Shown one piece after another: positions 1 through 8,670 of a stretch of DNA of 64,000 nucleotides (its first letter is position 1; the number at the start of each line of letters is the position of its first letter). The position numbers and the translations under genes are program-made. The stretch lies in assembly GCA_945890645.1 (NCBI GenBank), contig CAMDCV010000014.1, positions 1 to 64,000 of the forward strand, written 5' to 3'. Source of the DNA: Akkermansia muciniphila. Lineage in GTDB: Bacteria; Verrucomicrobiota; Verrucomicrobiia; Verrucomicrobiales; Akkermansiaceae. Below the pieces are notes generated by a model. That model did not search any database. It saw only the letters and a list, made by a program, of their open reading frames with translations, and was not told the origin of the DNA.

Positions 1-1
1 C

Positions 2-112
2 AACAAAGGCAGTGAGCTGGAGCAAAAGCTCTTCGACATATTACAATCACTCTTGCGAACTCCCGACAACGTCCAATCCATCTGCGCTAATCGATCCTTT
101 AACGGCACGTAA
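2..112 (+). CDS. Possible C-terminal tail of a gene truncated by the window edge (NKGSELEQKLFDILQSLLRTPDNVQSICANRSFNGT*)
   Basis: 36 open codons in frame 2 from the window start, ending in TAA at 110-112; no homology recognised. Confidence 0.25.
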   Translation, partial: NKGSELEQKLFDILQSLLRTPDNVQSICANRSFNGT

Positions 113-262
113 TTTTGGCAAACAGTCTACACCTGAAGGAAAGACCCTACTGCGCTGAAGCTAGTGTCTGCAGGCCGTCTATGCGATGGTGTAGACCCGC
201 TTCTACAAATGCATGATTGAGAGCGATTGACTACGATTCAACGCCATGGAAGACGCGTAGAT

Positions 263-1285
263 TTATTCGCGCCACAGTTCGCAGGCGTGGGCGGCAAAGC
301 CGGCACCGAACGCGGTAAGCCAGTAACGCTTGTCGGACGTGGGCGTAGCAAGGCGCTGCTCTAAAGCAAAAAGAACAGCGGGGCTGCTCATGTTGCCACA
401 ACGGGCAAAGACAGCTCGGGTTTCATCGAGAGTAAAAGGAAGCACGTTTTCGAGGGCATCAATGACATCACGTCCACCGGAGTGAGCCAGAACTTGATCG
501 GGATCCGTGCTACGGAGTTGATATAAATCGCTTACCGCTGCGGCGGCAAGCTGTGGGACGGTGCGGTGGAGCTGATTCTTGAGCTTGCCCTGGTCATTGA
601 TGAAGCGGATTTTTTCGCGATGCTCGGGTCGATGGGTGGTGGTAAAATGACCAGCACGCCATTGATCCGGAGCGCCCTCTCCCGTCCATAGGGAGGCCGC
701 GGCGCCATCGCCGAAGAGGCAGAGACTGATGAGTACGCCTGGGTCATTATTCACGAAGAAAGCAGCAGAGCAGATTTCCACGGCAATGACCGCGACCTTC
801 GCCTGCGGATGAGCTGCGAGGTAGTTGTGAGCAGCGCGCAGCGTGGGAATCGCGGCTCCACAACCAAGACCGACTAAATCACAGAGATAGGCATCCTGTC
901 TAAGGCCTAAAGTTTCCGCAACGTGCGAGCTAACACCGGGGCAAAGATAACCCGTGCAAGTGCAGAGAAAAAGAGCATCGAGTTCCGAAGCATCGATACC
1001 GGCCTTGGTGAGGGAATTTTCCAAAGCTTGGGAGGCGAGGCGCGTGGCTTCTTGCTCGTAGTATTCATTGAGCTGCTGGGCATCGCGCGTGAACAAGGAA
1101 GGCAGATCCGCGCAGGCGTAATGGCGTTGTTCGATCCCTGAATTGCCATGCATCACTTTTTCCAAAAGCTGTTGGGCAGGCCGTGAACATGAGGCGAACC
1201 ATTCGCTATTCTCGATAAGAGCAAAGCAATCCGTTTGAGAAAATACCGGTTCAGGCGTGGCGGTGGCGAGTGAGAGTAAAAACAT
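263..1285 (-). CDS. Type III polyketide synthase (chalcone/stilbene synthase-like)
   Basis: Contains GLGCGAAIP (catalytic Cys), AHSGGRDV (His) and [11 protein letters not shown] (Asn) motifs; ATG at 1285 overlaps the upstream gene's TGA, so the 400-aa ORF start is too long. Confidence 0.92.
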   Translation of the reverse strand: MFLLSLATATPEPVFSQTDCFALIENSEWFASCSRPAQQLLEKVMHGNSGIEQRHYACADLPSLFTRDAQQLNEYYEQEATRLASQALENSLTKAGIDASELDALFLCTCTGYLCPGVSSHVAETLGLRQDAYLCDLVGLGCGAAIPTLRAAHNYLAAHPQAKVAVIAVEICSAAFFVNNDPGVLISLCLFGDGAAASLWTGEGAPDQWRAGHFTTTHRPEHREKIRFINDQGKLKNQLHRTVPQLAAAAVSDLYQLRSTDPDQVLAHSGGRDVIDALENVLPFTLDETRAVFARCGNMSSPAVLFALEQRLATPTSDKRYWLTAFGAGFAAHACELWRE

Positions 1286-2313
1286 CAGCGGCGAGTCAGG
1301 GAAAAGAGTGGACGAAAGGGCAGGAGTTGTTGCTGCGCGAGAATTTCGAGGGGTCGGCGGAACCATGGCGCTAAGAGCAGGTTCTGGCAAGTGCCCGCGA
1401 GTGTAAGGCGTCGATGGAATGCATTCGCGGCATTGTTTTGTAAGGAGCGGAGAGTCGCCTGCCAATCTTCTTGATAGCGGGCGTAACGGCAGAGTGGGAC
1501 GACAGCGAGGGCGGCGGCTTCGAGAGCCATGCTCATGCCATTTCCCGTGAAGGGCGGTATGATGCTGTGCGAATCACCAATGACAGCTAGGCCCGCGCGT
1601 GGTGGCTGCATGCCAAGGCGAAAACCGGCAACCGCACAAAAGGAATCGTCGCGCCATGAAGCGCGCTGCAGTCGGTCACCGAGCGCATCGAGTCCTATGT
1701 GTCGCAAATAATCGAGCAAGAGTTGCGGGCCACGCGCCTGAATGGAAGACTGCACACGAAAGAGGCCACAGACATTGGACCAACCCTCTTCGATTTCGAC
1801 TAAACCCACGTAGCCATTGGTGCCCAGATGCATTTCCAGACCAGCGGCGAGTGCGACACCGCGCACGTGAGCTTTTAGGCCAATCCAGTGGCCCTTGGTG
1901 GGGCGTCGTCCCGCAGCCCATACCGTTCCCGGCTCGGGATCTGCGGACGCGCGGGAGTTTTCGCGCACCTCACCGCCCAGCGCGCGCAAGCGTTCACAAA
2001 GCTGAGCATCCAGCCCATAACGTGATAAAGCATAAGCGGGTTCCGGCAGCGAGAAAGTCCCGAGTGAGTGATCGCCGCTCCACCACTTCACCACTTGCGG
2101 ACGACGGGCCATGTCGAGCAAATCTGCGATGCCGAGCTGTTGCAATGTTTCCTCACGCACCCCGGAAATGAACTCACCGCAGACGCGATGGCGCGGATAA
2201 CATAATGCCTCGTATAACACGACAGGCACGCCCTCACGACGCAGGGCGATGCCCAGCGCGAGACCTGCCAGACCTCCGCCGGCGATGGTGATTGTTTTTA
2301 TTTCCTCCGCCAT
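1285..2313 (-). CDS. FAD-dependent oxidoreductase (geranylgeranyl reductase/monooxygenase-like)
   Basis: N-terminal [13 protein letters not shown] Rossmann motif, [10 protein letters not shown], and [22 protein letters not shown]. Confidence 0.88.
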   Translation of the reverse strand: MAEEIKTITIAGGGLAGLALGIALRREGVPVVLYEALCYPRHRVCGEFISGVREETLQQLGIADLLDMARRPQVVKWWSGDHSLGTFSLPEPAYALSRYGLDAQLCERLRALGGEVRENSRASADPEPGTVWAAGRRPTKGHWIGLKAHVRGVALAAGLEMHLGTNGYVGLVEIEEGWSNVCGLFRVQSSIQARGPQLLLDYLRHIGLDALGDRLQRASWRDDSFCAVAGFRLGMQPPRAGLAVIGDSHSIIPPFTGNGMSMALEAAALAVVPLCRYARYQEDWQATLRSLQNNAANAFHRRLTLAGTCQNLLLAPWFRRPLEILAQQQLLPFRPLFSLTRR

Positions 2314-3050
2314 ACGCTGCGATACGCCCCCGGCCATGATTCCGCTTCTTGTATGTCCCATTGTGCCGCCAACGCTGACCACAATGTTGGCAATTCCCCT
2401 CTCACAAATCCGGCATCAATGCTCACATGCATGTCATGCCGCGTCACATCGTGAAGTAAGGGCCGCAGAAAACGCCCCCATCGATGAGAACTCGGACGTC
2501 GCAGAGGTTCATTAAGAACCAGCAAAGAGACATGTGGTAGCCATGCGCTGCACCAATCCAATGCCGTATCAGGGAAATGATGGAGAAATAAATTGGCCAC
2601 GATGACTCCGAAGCCGCGAGGGGGCGCCACCGTGGTAACATCGCCCGACTGCCATTCGATGGAAGCGGACAGATCTTTCGGGCGGTCGAGCAAGTCAAAG
2701 CCGCACACCCGGCTACGCGGGAATTGGGCCTGGATTTTCCGGCAAAGATGCCCCTCCCCTGCACCGAGTTCCAGCACTCCTTGCATCGTTGCGGACGGGT
2801 GCGCATGAAGCTGACGGAGGATCCAGCGCTCATTGCCCATCAGAGCATTGATCCAGCGGAGTTCGCGTCGAGAACGTTGCGCGCGTGGATCGTTCGCCGG
2901 TAGCTCATCCAGCCATTCCGGTAACACCTGTCGCGACTCTATCAATTTTCTATCCACGGCGTGACAAACTAACTGCGAATGCTCATTGCGCAACGAGTAT
3001 TGTAAAACCCCGAATGGGGTGATGACCCCATCGCCCCCCTGCTGTGCCAT
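2298..3050 (-). CDS. Class I SAM-dependent methyltransferase
   Basis: VLELGAGEGHL motif I; start placed at MAQQGGDGVITPFG to avoid overlap with yggS. Confidence 0.82.
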   Translation of the reverse strand: MAQQGGDGVITPFGVLQYSLRNEHSQLVCHAVDRKLIESRQVLPEWLDELPANDPRAQRSRRELRWINALMGNERWILRQLHAHPSATMQGVLELGAGEGHLCRKIQAQFPRSRVCGFDLLDRPKDLSASIEWQSGDVTTVAPPRGFGVIVANLFLHHFPDTALDWCSAWLPHVSLLVLNEPLRRPSSHRWGRFLRPLLHDVTRHDMHVSIDAGFVRGELPTLWSALAAQWDIQEAESWPGAYRSVWRRK

Positions 3051-3066
3051 TGCGGCACGGGGGTGC

Positions 3067-3747
3067 CTAGCGTTTTCCAAATACAGCGGAGCCAACGCGA
3101 ATGTGGGTGGCACCTTCTTCGATCGCGACAGTGTAATCTCCACTCATGCCCATGCTGAGGAAAGGCAAGGGTGTCTGCGTTTCCTGCGACAATTGATCGC
3201 GCAGTTCACGAAGCGCCGCAAACCAAGGTCGTGATTTTTCCGCATCTTCTACCGGCGGTGGGACCGACATAAGTCCGACAATTTCCAGGCGATCGAGCTG
3301 CATCAGCACTTCCCACGAAGAGCGCAACTCCTCCACCGTGAAGCCCGCTTTGCTTTCTTCTTCGGCATGATTCACTTGCAAAAAAATTTGAGGGAACAGA
3401 CCGAGTTCACGCGCTACTTCGTTCGTGTACTGCGCAAGACGCAACGAATCAATGCTGTGAATCATTGCGAACAGCGGCAGCACTTTGCGCACCTTATTGC
3501 GTTGCAATTGGCCAATGTAATGCCAACGCAACGAAGCCGGTAGCAGCGGGATTTTCGATTCCGCTTCTTGCAAGCGATTTTCTCCGACATCGCGCTGACC
3601 AGCCTCAAAAGCCTCGCGCACGCGGTCAGCGGAAAAAGTTTTCGTTACAGCAATGAGCGTCACCTCACTTTCCGCGCGTCCCGCTTTGGCACAGGCAGCG
3701 CGGATCTTTGCGTGAATGGAGGCGAGATTCGCGGCAACTTCGTCCAT
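3067..3747 (-). CDS. yggS: YggS family PLP-binding protein (PLPBP)
   Basis: AVTKTF, GENRLQEAESK, WHYIGQLQRNK, LSMGMSGDYTVAIEEGATHIRVGSAVFG. Confidence 0.95.
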   Translation of the reverse strand: MDEVAANLASIHAKIRAACAKAGRAESEVTLIAVTKTFSADRVREAFEAGQRDVGENRLQEAESKIPLLPASLRWHYIGQLQRNKVRKVLPLFAMIHSIDSLRLAQYTNEVARELGLFPQIFLQVNHAEEESKAGFTVEELRSSWEVLMQLDRLEIVGLMSVPPPVEDAEKSRPWFAALRELRDQLSQETQTPLPFLSMGMSGDYTVAIEEGATHIRVGSAVFGKR

Positions 3748-5996
3748 CAGTTTTCCGCAGTTTTTTTCAGCACGCCTGCCGCTTTGGCAGACTCGGTCAT
3801 CTGTGCCAAATCAGTCAGGATAGCGAGTCCTTCGCGTTTGACTACATCCATGCCGCTGGGCCACTTCGGCGTATCGTCGAGGGCCGCCGTTTCATCTTTG
3901 GCCTTGCGCATGTAATTTTCATTTTCCACTGATGGATCATAGGAAACCAATGGTTTATTCTGGGTCACATCGGCCAGCGAAAGTTTGTAAAATTTCATCG
4001 ATTTTTTATCCTCTTGCGCAATGGCTTCAAAGCGTTGCATCCGTTCCTTATTGCGCACATGGCGTTTTGCATCGGCATCGGCGATCTCTTTATCACGCAC
4101 GGCTTTGTTCAAGCTGTCCTTGTTCTCGACCATGCGCTTTTTCATCTCAGCGATGTCTTCCTGCGTATAGGCCATGTCTTTGTTCTCTTTGGTGCGCTCT
4201 GCACTGAGTTCCAATAAGCGTGGCAAAAACAGATGCGTGCGCTCCAGTGGCTCGAAGTCGCTTGCCTGACGGATCTTATCAAACTCCAATTTGTTTTCCA
4301 AAAAGGCTTCTCCAATTTCAAGACCATCGAGCAAGCTCGGCAGCACGATATCCGACTTTACCCCTTGCAGCTGAGTCGAGTCACCTGAAGGGCGATAAAA
4401 CTTCTGTAAGGTCACTTTCACCGTGCCGGCGCGGTCGCGGCGAGCGAAAAACGGCATCTGACGACCGACGTCCATCAACTGCTGCACTGTGCCTTTTCCG
4501 AAAGAAGACGAGTCACCGGCGATGATTGCGCGATTGTGGTCTTGCAGCGCACCGGCGAGAATTTCGCTCGCAGAAGCACTTGTTTTGTCGATCATCACCA
4601 ACAGTGGTCCTTGATAAATGGGTTCACGGGCTTCGGAATCTTTGACTTCGATTTGACCCATCTCGTTTTTCACCTGCACCACAGGTCCGCGTTTGATGAA
4701 AAAGCCCGTCATCTTGCGCACTTCTTCCAAAGAACCGCCGCCATTGCCGCGAAGGTCGATCACCAAACCGTCAATTTTTTCCTCCATCAATCGACGCAGC
4801 AACTTCTCTACGTCGTTTGCACAACTCGCTTCGTTGTTATCAAAGTCCATGTAAAAGGAGGGCAGAGTGATCCAACCCAACTTGCGGGTGAGGCCTTTAT
4901 CATCTTTTTTCTCAATAATTTCCGCACTGGCTTGCTCGTCTTTCATCTCCACTTTGCCACGGCTAATGACGATGAATTTCGTTTCGCCAGGTGCAGCGCC
5001 TGCAGGCTCTACTTTGATACGAACGTCAGTGTTTTCCTTGCCGCGAATGAGGTCGACGACTTTATCGATTTTCATGAACATAATATCGGTCACTTCGCCC
5101 GTATTCAAGCTGTCCACGCCGACGATGCGGTCGTTGAGTTTAAGCTCGCCCTGTTTGTCAGCAGGCCCGCCCACGATGATGCCTTTGATCACGGTGGCGC
5201 CGTCTTCTTCCGCTTGCAGTTGCGCGCCGATGCCGACGAGCTGATTTTTCATACTGTCCTTGAATCGGGCGATTTCGCGATAGCCCATGTATTCGGTGTG
5301 AGGGTCAAAAGTCTTCGTGACAGCGACGAGGAAATAATTCGCCATGTCATCGGAATCAGCCTCAGTGATGCTGTGCAGCAGGCGCTCGTAGCGGAGGCGA
5401 ACTTTTTCCACAGGGCTTTTCTCCTTGGCGAGTGGGTCGTCCTTGCCTTGCTCTTTCGCGAGGCGGGCGACTGTTTCGCGGCGGAGAGTCTCGCCGAGTA
5501 CGGCATCCTTCACCGACAAACGCCACAGATTTTGCCACTCCGTGCGATCCTTGGGCCAAGGGGAATTTTTCCGGCTGCGTTCGATCATTTCATCTTTGGT
5601 GAAATCGAACGGCTCTTTGAGGGCGGCGTTGATGAATACGGAACTCTCCTGAGCGCGACTCATGTAAGTTTTATAGATGTCTTCCGCAGGTACGATGCAA
5701 TTTTTCCGCAACAGCATGTCGTGCAGCTTGTCGCCGTATTCATTTTTAAAGCGATCGATATCCGACTGCAGGAAATACATGCGTCGTGGATCGAGATCGC
5801 TAAGATACGTGTCGAGAAATTTAGCTCCCAATTCCTTATTCCACTTGGCGCGGGAAAAATGGGTGTTTTGCAAGAGGATGGCCACTTGCTTGCCGACTTC
5901 GTTATAGTCAGTGGGCTGTTGGGCGAGAACCGAGCAGCTGGTCGCTAGGGTCATGGAGGCCACAGCTACAAATTTACGAATAATGGGATAGCTCAT
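3747..5996 (-). CDS. prc: Tail-specific (C-terminal processing) peptidase, Prc type with PDZ domain
   Basis: GGPADKQGELKLNDRIVGV PDZ; DLRGNGGGSLEEV; DKTSASASEILAGALQDHNRAIIAG; signal-like N-terminus from MSYPIIRK. Confidence 0.93.
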   Translation of the reverse strand: MSYPIIRKFVAVASMTLATSCSVLAQQPTDYNEVGKQVAILLQNTHFSRAKWNKELGAKFLDTYLSDLDPRRMYFLQSDIDRFKNEYGDKLHDMLLRKNCIVPAEDIYKTYMSRAQESSVFINAALKEPFDFTKDEMIERSRKNSPWPKDRTEWQNLWRLSVKDAVLGETLRRETVARLAKEQGKDDPLAKEKSPVEKVRLRYERLLHSITEADSDDMANYFLVAVTKTFDPHTEYMGYREIARFKDSMKNQLVGIGAQLQAEEDGATVIKGIIVGGPADKQGELKLNDRIVGVDSLNTGEVTDIMFMKIDKVVDLIRGKENTDVRIKVEPAGAAPGETKFIVISRGKVEMKDEQASAEIIEKKDDKGLTRKLGWITLPSFYMDFDNNEASCANDVEKLLRRLMEEKIDGLVIDLRGNGGGSLEEVRKMTGFFIKRGPVVQVKNEMGQIEVKDSEAREPIYQGPLLVMIDKTSASASEILAGALQDHNRAIIAGDSSSFGKGTVQQLMDVGRQMPFFARRDRAGTVKVTLQKFYRPSGDSTQLQGVKSDIVLPSLLDGLEIGEAFLENKLEFDKIRQASDFEPLERTHLFLPRLLELSAERTKENKDMAYTQEDIAEMKKRMVENKDSLNKAVRDKEIADADAKRHVRNKERMQRFEAIAQEDKKSMKFYKLSLADVTQNKPLVSYDPSVENENYMRKAKDETAALDDTPKWPSGMDVVKREGLAILTDLAQMTESAKAAGVLKKTAEN

Positions 5997-6092
5997 AGGA
6001 AAGAGGAAAGCGATGTTTTGCTTACGCGGGACACTGTGACATTTTTCCACAATTTGTCCACGAATCTTAGCACCGCTGTGCACGGGCTTTGT

Positions 6093-6854
6093 TTATTTAT
6101 TTTGCGGAGTTGGCTCAAGCTGGCGTTCCAGCCACTCGGCAAAATAAGCGGCTCCGTTTTTTTCCTCTTCGACCAATTTGTTGAGTTCCTCCTCATTGAT
6201 GCGGAAGGCTCCATTGGGAGCGAGTTGAAACTGCATTTGCTCGATGTTTCCCGGGCGGCGCGTGAGGGTGGCATCGAGCCAAAGAAAGCCATTGTTTCGC
6301 CATACGCCGATGCGTGTGGGTTTGCCTGCGCCCACAGCGCGGATGGTGGCCGAGAGGCCCACTTTATCGTCCATGATTTTTTGCGCGTCGTACCAGCGCA
6401 TTTTGCCCACGGCGATGAGCACGTCATTGGCGAGGACGCCGGCTTTTTCAGCAGGGGATTCTTTAGTGACGGCGCTGATAGTGAGCCCGTAACAAGGTTT
6501 TTCTTCATCCGGCAACTTCACCAAAGTTTCCATACCCATGGAGACGCCGAGATAGCCCTCGCCGAAGCTGCCGAATTCCTGGGCAGCAAGCGGCTTCAGC
6601 AATTGCAGGCTGCGTTCGCGGACTTCCGGTTCTTTCGAGTCGCGGAGTAGTTTAAGGAAGAGTTTTTTCGCCTCAGCAGGTTCTTTTTTTGCCCAAGCTG
6701 TCAGAAAATCAACCGCCTGAAGGCGTTGCGCCCGATCTACTGCCTGGAGTTGTTGGGTATTTTGCTGAACAGAAGCAGCCGAAAAATCAGGCTCCGCAGC
6801 GCTGAGGAGAGTGCTGTAGCCAAGAATGCCGAGAGTGATGAGGAGGCGATTCAT
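6093..6854 (-). CDS. Secreted PDZ domain-containing protein
   Basis: Signal peptide; ESPAEKAGVLANDVLIAVGKMRW PDZ-type segment. Confidence 0.75.
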   Translation of the reverse strand: MNRLLITLGILGYSTLLSAAEPDFSAASVQQNTQQLQAVDRAQRLQAVDFLTAWAKKEPAEAKKLFLKLLRDSKEPEVRERSLQLLKPLAAQEFGSFGEGYLGVSMGMETLVKLPDEEKPCYGLTISAVTKESPAEKAGVLANDVLIAVGKMRWYDAQKIMDDKVGLSATIRAVGAGKPTRIGVWRNNGFLWLDATLTRRPGNIEQMQFQLAPNGAFRINEEELNKLVEEEKNGAAYFAEWLERQLEPTPQNK

Positions 6855-6882
6855 GGGTAGAGCTTAGCGTGGATTCGTTATT

Positions 6883-7428
6883 TTACAAAAATCTCTTCTC
6901 TTGAACTTCAATATAGTCGTCCACCTGAAGTTCGATTTGTTGGTTCTCTAATTTGTTTAGATCGTAGATTTGAGCAGTTTTACCGCGCATGAGAATAACG
7001 TGCCTGATGCTGCCGAACTCATTGACTCCGCCGGCTTCGGTGATGGCTTGAAAAATTGTAATGCCGGGCTTGAAAGGCTTTATGCCAGGTTTACGGACAA
7101 ACCCCACAAGTGCGATTGATCCAACAGTATCGAATACAACACTAAACGTGGGGTCGGTGAAAATATCGGCTTTTATAAAGGCTTCTCTGAGTTTTTTCGC
7201 AACTACGTCGGATGCTAATCCATCAATATTGATGACACCGATACCCGGCAGGAGAATCGTTTTTTCAGGCGTTACCATGTAACGGCCATCGATCCGAGCC
7301 TTTCCTTCCTGGGGCACGCCTTGGATGCGTATTTCCACAGATAGAATTGGCTTCTCTGCCTCCGCAGAGAATGAGAAACTCCCAAAAAGAGAGGAAAAGA
7401 TGATCAAGATTGCGGAGAGGCGATTCAT
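6883..7428 (-). CDS. Small polysaccharide export protein (Poly_export/SLBB-like), paralogue 1
   Basis: Signal peptide; GFVRKPGIKPFKPGITIFQAITEAGGVNEFGS; ends DDYIEVQEKRF. Confidence 0.85.
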   Translation of the reverse strand: MNRLSAILIIFSSLFGSFSFSAEAEKPILSVEIRIQGVPQEGKARIDGRYMVTPEKTILLPGIGVINIDGLASDVVAKKLREAFIKADIFTDPTFSVVFDTVGSIALVGFVRKPGIKPFKPGITIFQAITEAGGVNEFGSIRHVILMRGKTAQIYDLNKLENQQIELQVDDYIEVQEKRFL

Positions 7429-7451
7429 GTGCACTTTCCAATACAGGGGTA

Positions 7452-8021
7452 TTATTGACCCCACAGATTTTTATCAGGAACTTCGATGGTATCATCACGC
7501 TGCAAAACGACCATGCGGTCTTGCATATTGGTGAGATCATAGGCTTTTGCCGATTTACCACGCATGACGATGACGCGTTTCATGCTGCCAAACTCGGTGG
7601 CACCACCTGCGGCGGCAACGGCTTGAAAGAGTGTCATGCCCGGGGTAAAAGCCTTGGGACCAGGGGAACGGACGGAGCCCGCAAGTGTGACCATGTCTTC
7701 GCGCGGCCCTGTCGTAGTAGTTGTGGCCGTGACTTGAAACGTGGGGTTGTTGTAGATCCCTTCTTTTTTGTAAATGGCATCGAGTTTGGCGGCGGCGACA
7801 TTGCCCTGAAGACCAGCGATGTTCACTTCACCCACATCCGGCATCCGCACCGTGCCCGCATTGGAAACAGGGTAAACGCCATTGATGCGAACTTGCTCAT
7901 TGGCATCAACGCCTTGAATGCGAATTTCCACTCCTCGTCCGGCAACAATTTCTTGCGCAGAGGAAAAGGCACTACCGAACACGGTAGCTAACAAAAGCAG
8001 AAGAACGGTAAGTTTTTTCAT
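7452..8021 (-). CDS. Small polysaccharide export protein (SLBB), paralogue 2
   Basis: AGSVRSPGPKAFTPGMTLFQAVAAAGGATEFGSMKRVIVMRG; DDTIEVPDKNLWGQ. Confidence 0.88.
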   Translation of the reverse strand: MKKLTVLLLLLATVFGSAFSSAQEIVAGRGVEIRIQGVDANEQVRINGVYPVSNAGTVRMPDVGEVNIAGLQGNVAAAKLDAIYKKEGIYNNPTFQVTATTTTTGPREDMVTLAGSVRSPGPKAFTPGMTLFQAVAAAGGATEFGSMKRVIVMRGKSAKAYDLTNMQDRMVVLQRDDTIEVPDKNLWGQ

Positions 8022-8057
8022 AGCGGAAATGTTTTGAGTTGAAGGTAAGAGGCAACG

Positions 8058-8636
8058 TTATCGGTTGTTACTGAAAGGATTAAGGGATTTCTCCGGCACT
8101 TCGATGGTGTCATCTCGTTGCAGCAGAATATTACGATCTTGCATATTATTGAGGTCATACACACGACTCGATTTGCCTCGCATCAAGAGAACCCGTCTTA
8201 AATTGCCGAATTCATTTTGTCCACCCGCGGCGGCGACAGCTTGGTATAGCGTTAAGCCGGGAGTGTATGGTTTCGGCCCTGGAGAACGAACGAAGCCGCT
8301 GACCGTAACCATATCCTGACGAATCGCATCCGCGCCCGATGCGCTAATTTGAAAGGTAGCATTGGAATAAATTCCGGCGTTTCTGTAGATCGCCTCCAAC
8401 TTCGCAGCGGCGGCGTTTGTGCTCATGCCAGCTACGCTGACTTCGCCCTCAATCAGAGGCATGCGGACGGTGCCGGAAGTGGATACGGAATAAGGTCCAT
8501 CAATACGCCCCTTTTCCTCGGGAGGGACGCCTTGAACGCGGATTTCGATGCCACGGCCCGCCACGATTTGGGCGAAACAGGGGCTAAATAGGGCAAATGT
8601 CAAAAATGCCAATATGATTGTAATACGATTTTTCAT
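8058..8636 (-). CDS. Small polysaccharide export protein (SLBB), paralogue 3
   Basis: SGFVRSPGPKPYTPGLTLYQAVAAAGGQNEFGNLRRVLLMRG; DDTIEVPEKSLNPF. Confidence 0.88.
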   Translation of the reverse strand: MKNRITIILAFLTFALFSPCFAQIVAGRGIEIRVQGVPPEEKGRIDGPYSVSTSGTVRMPLIEGEVSVAGMSTNAAAAKLEAIYRNAGIYSNATFQISASGADAIRQDMVTVSGFVRSPGPKPYTPGLTLYQAVAAAGGQNEFGNLRRVLLMRGKSSRVYDLNNMQDRNILLQRDDTIEVPEKSLNPFSNNR

Positions 8637-8670
8637 AATAATTTTAAGTTAGGGGTAGTAAGGCAATAAA

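Noticed and set aside
1599-2171. 190-aa plus-strand ORF
   Set aside because: Antisense to the FAD oxidoreductase; Arg/His-rich out-of-frame composition.
4536-5948. 470-aa plus-strand ORF
   Set aside because: Exactly antisense to the well-supported prc-type protease; composition is that of a codon-bias shadow ORF.
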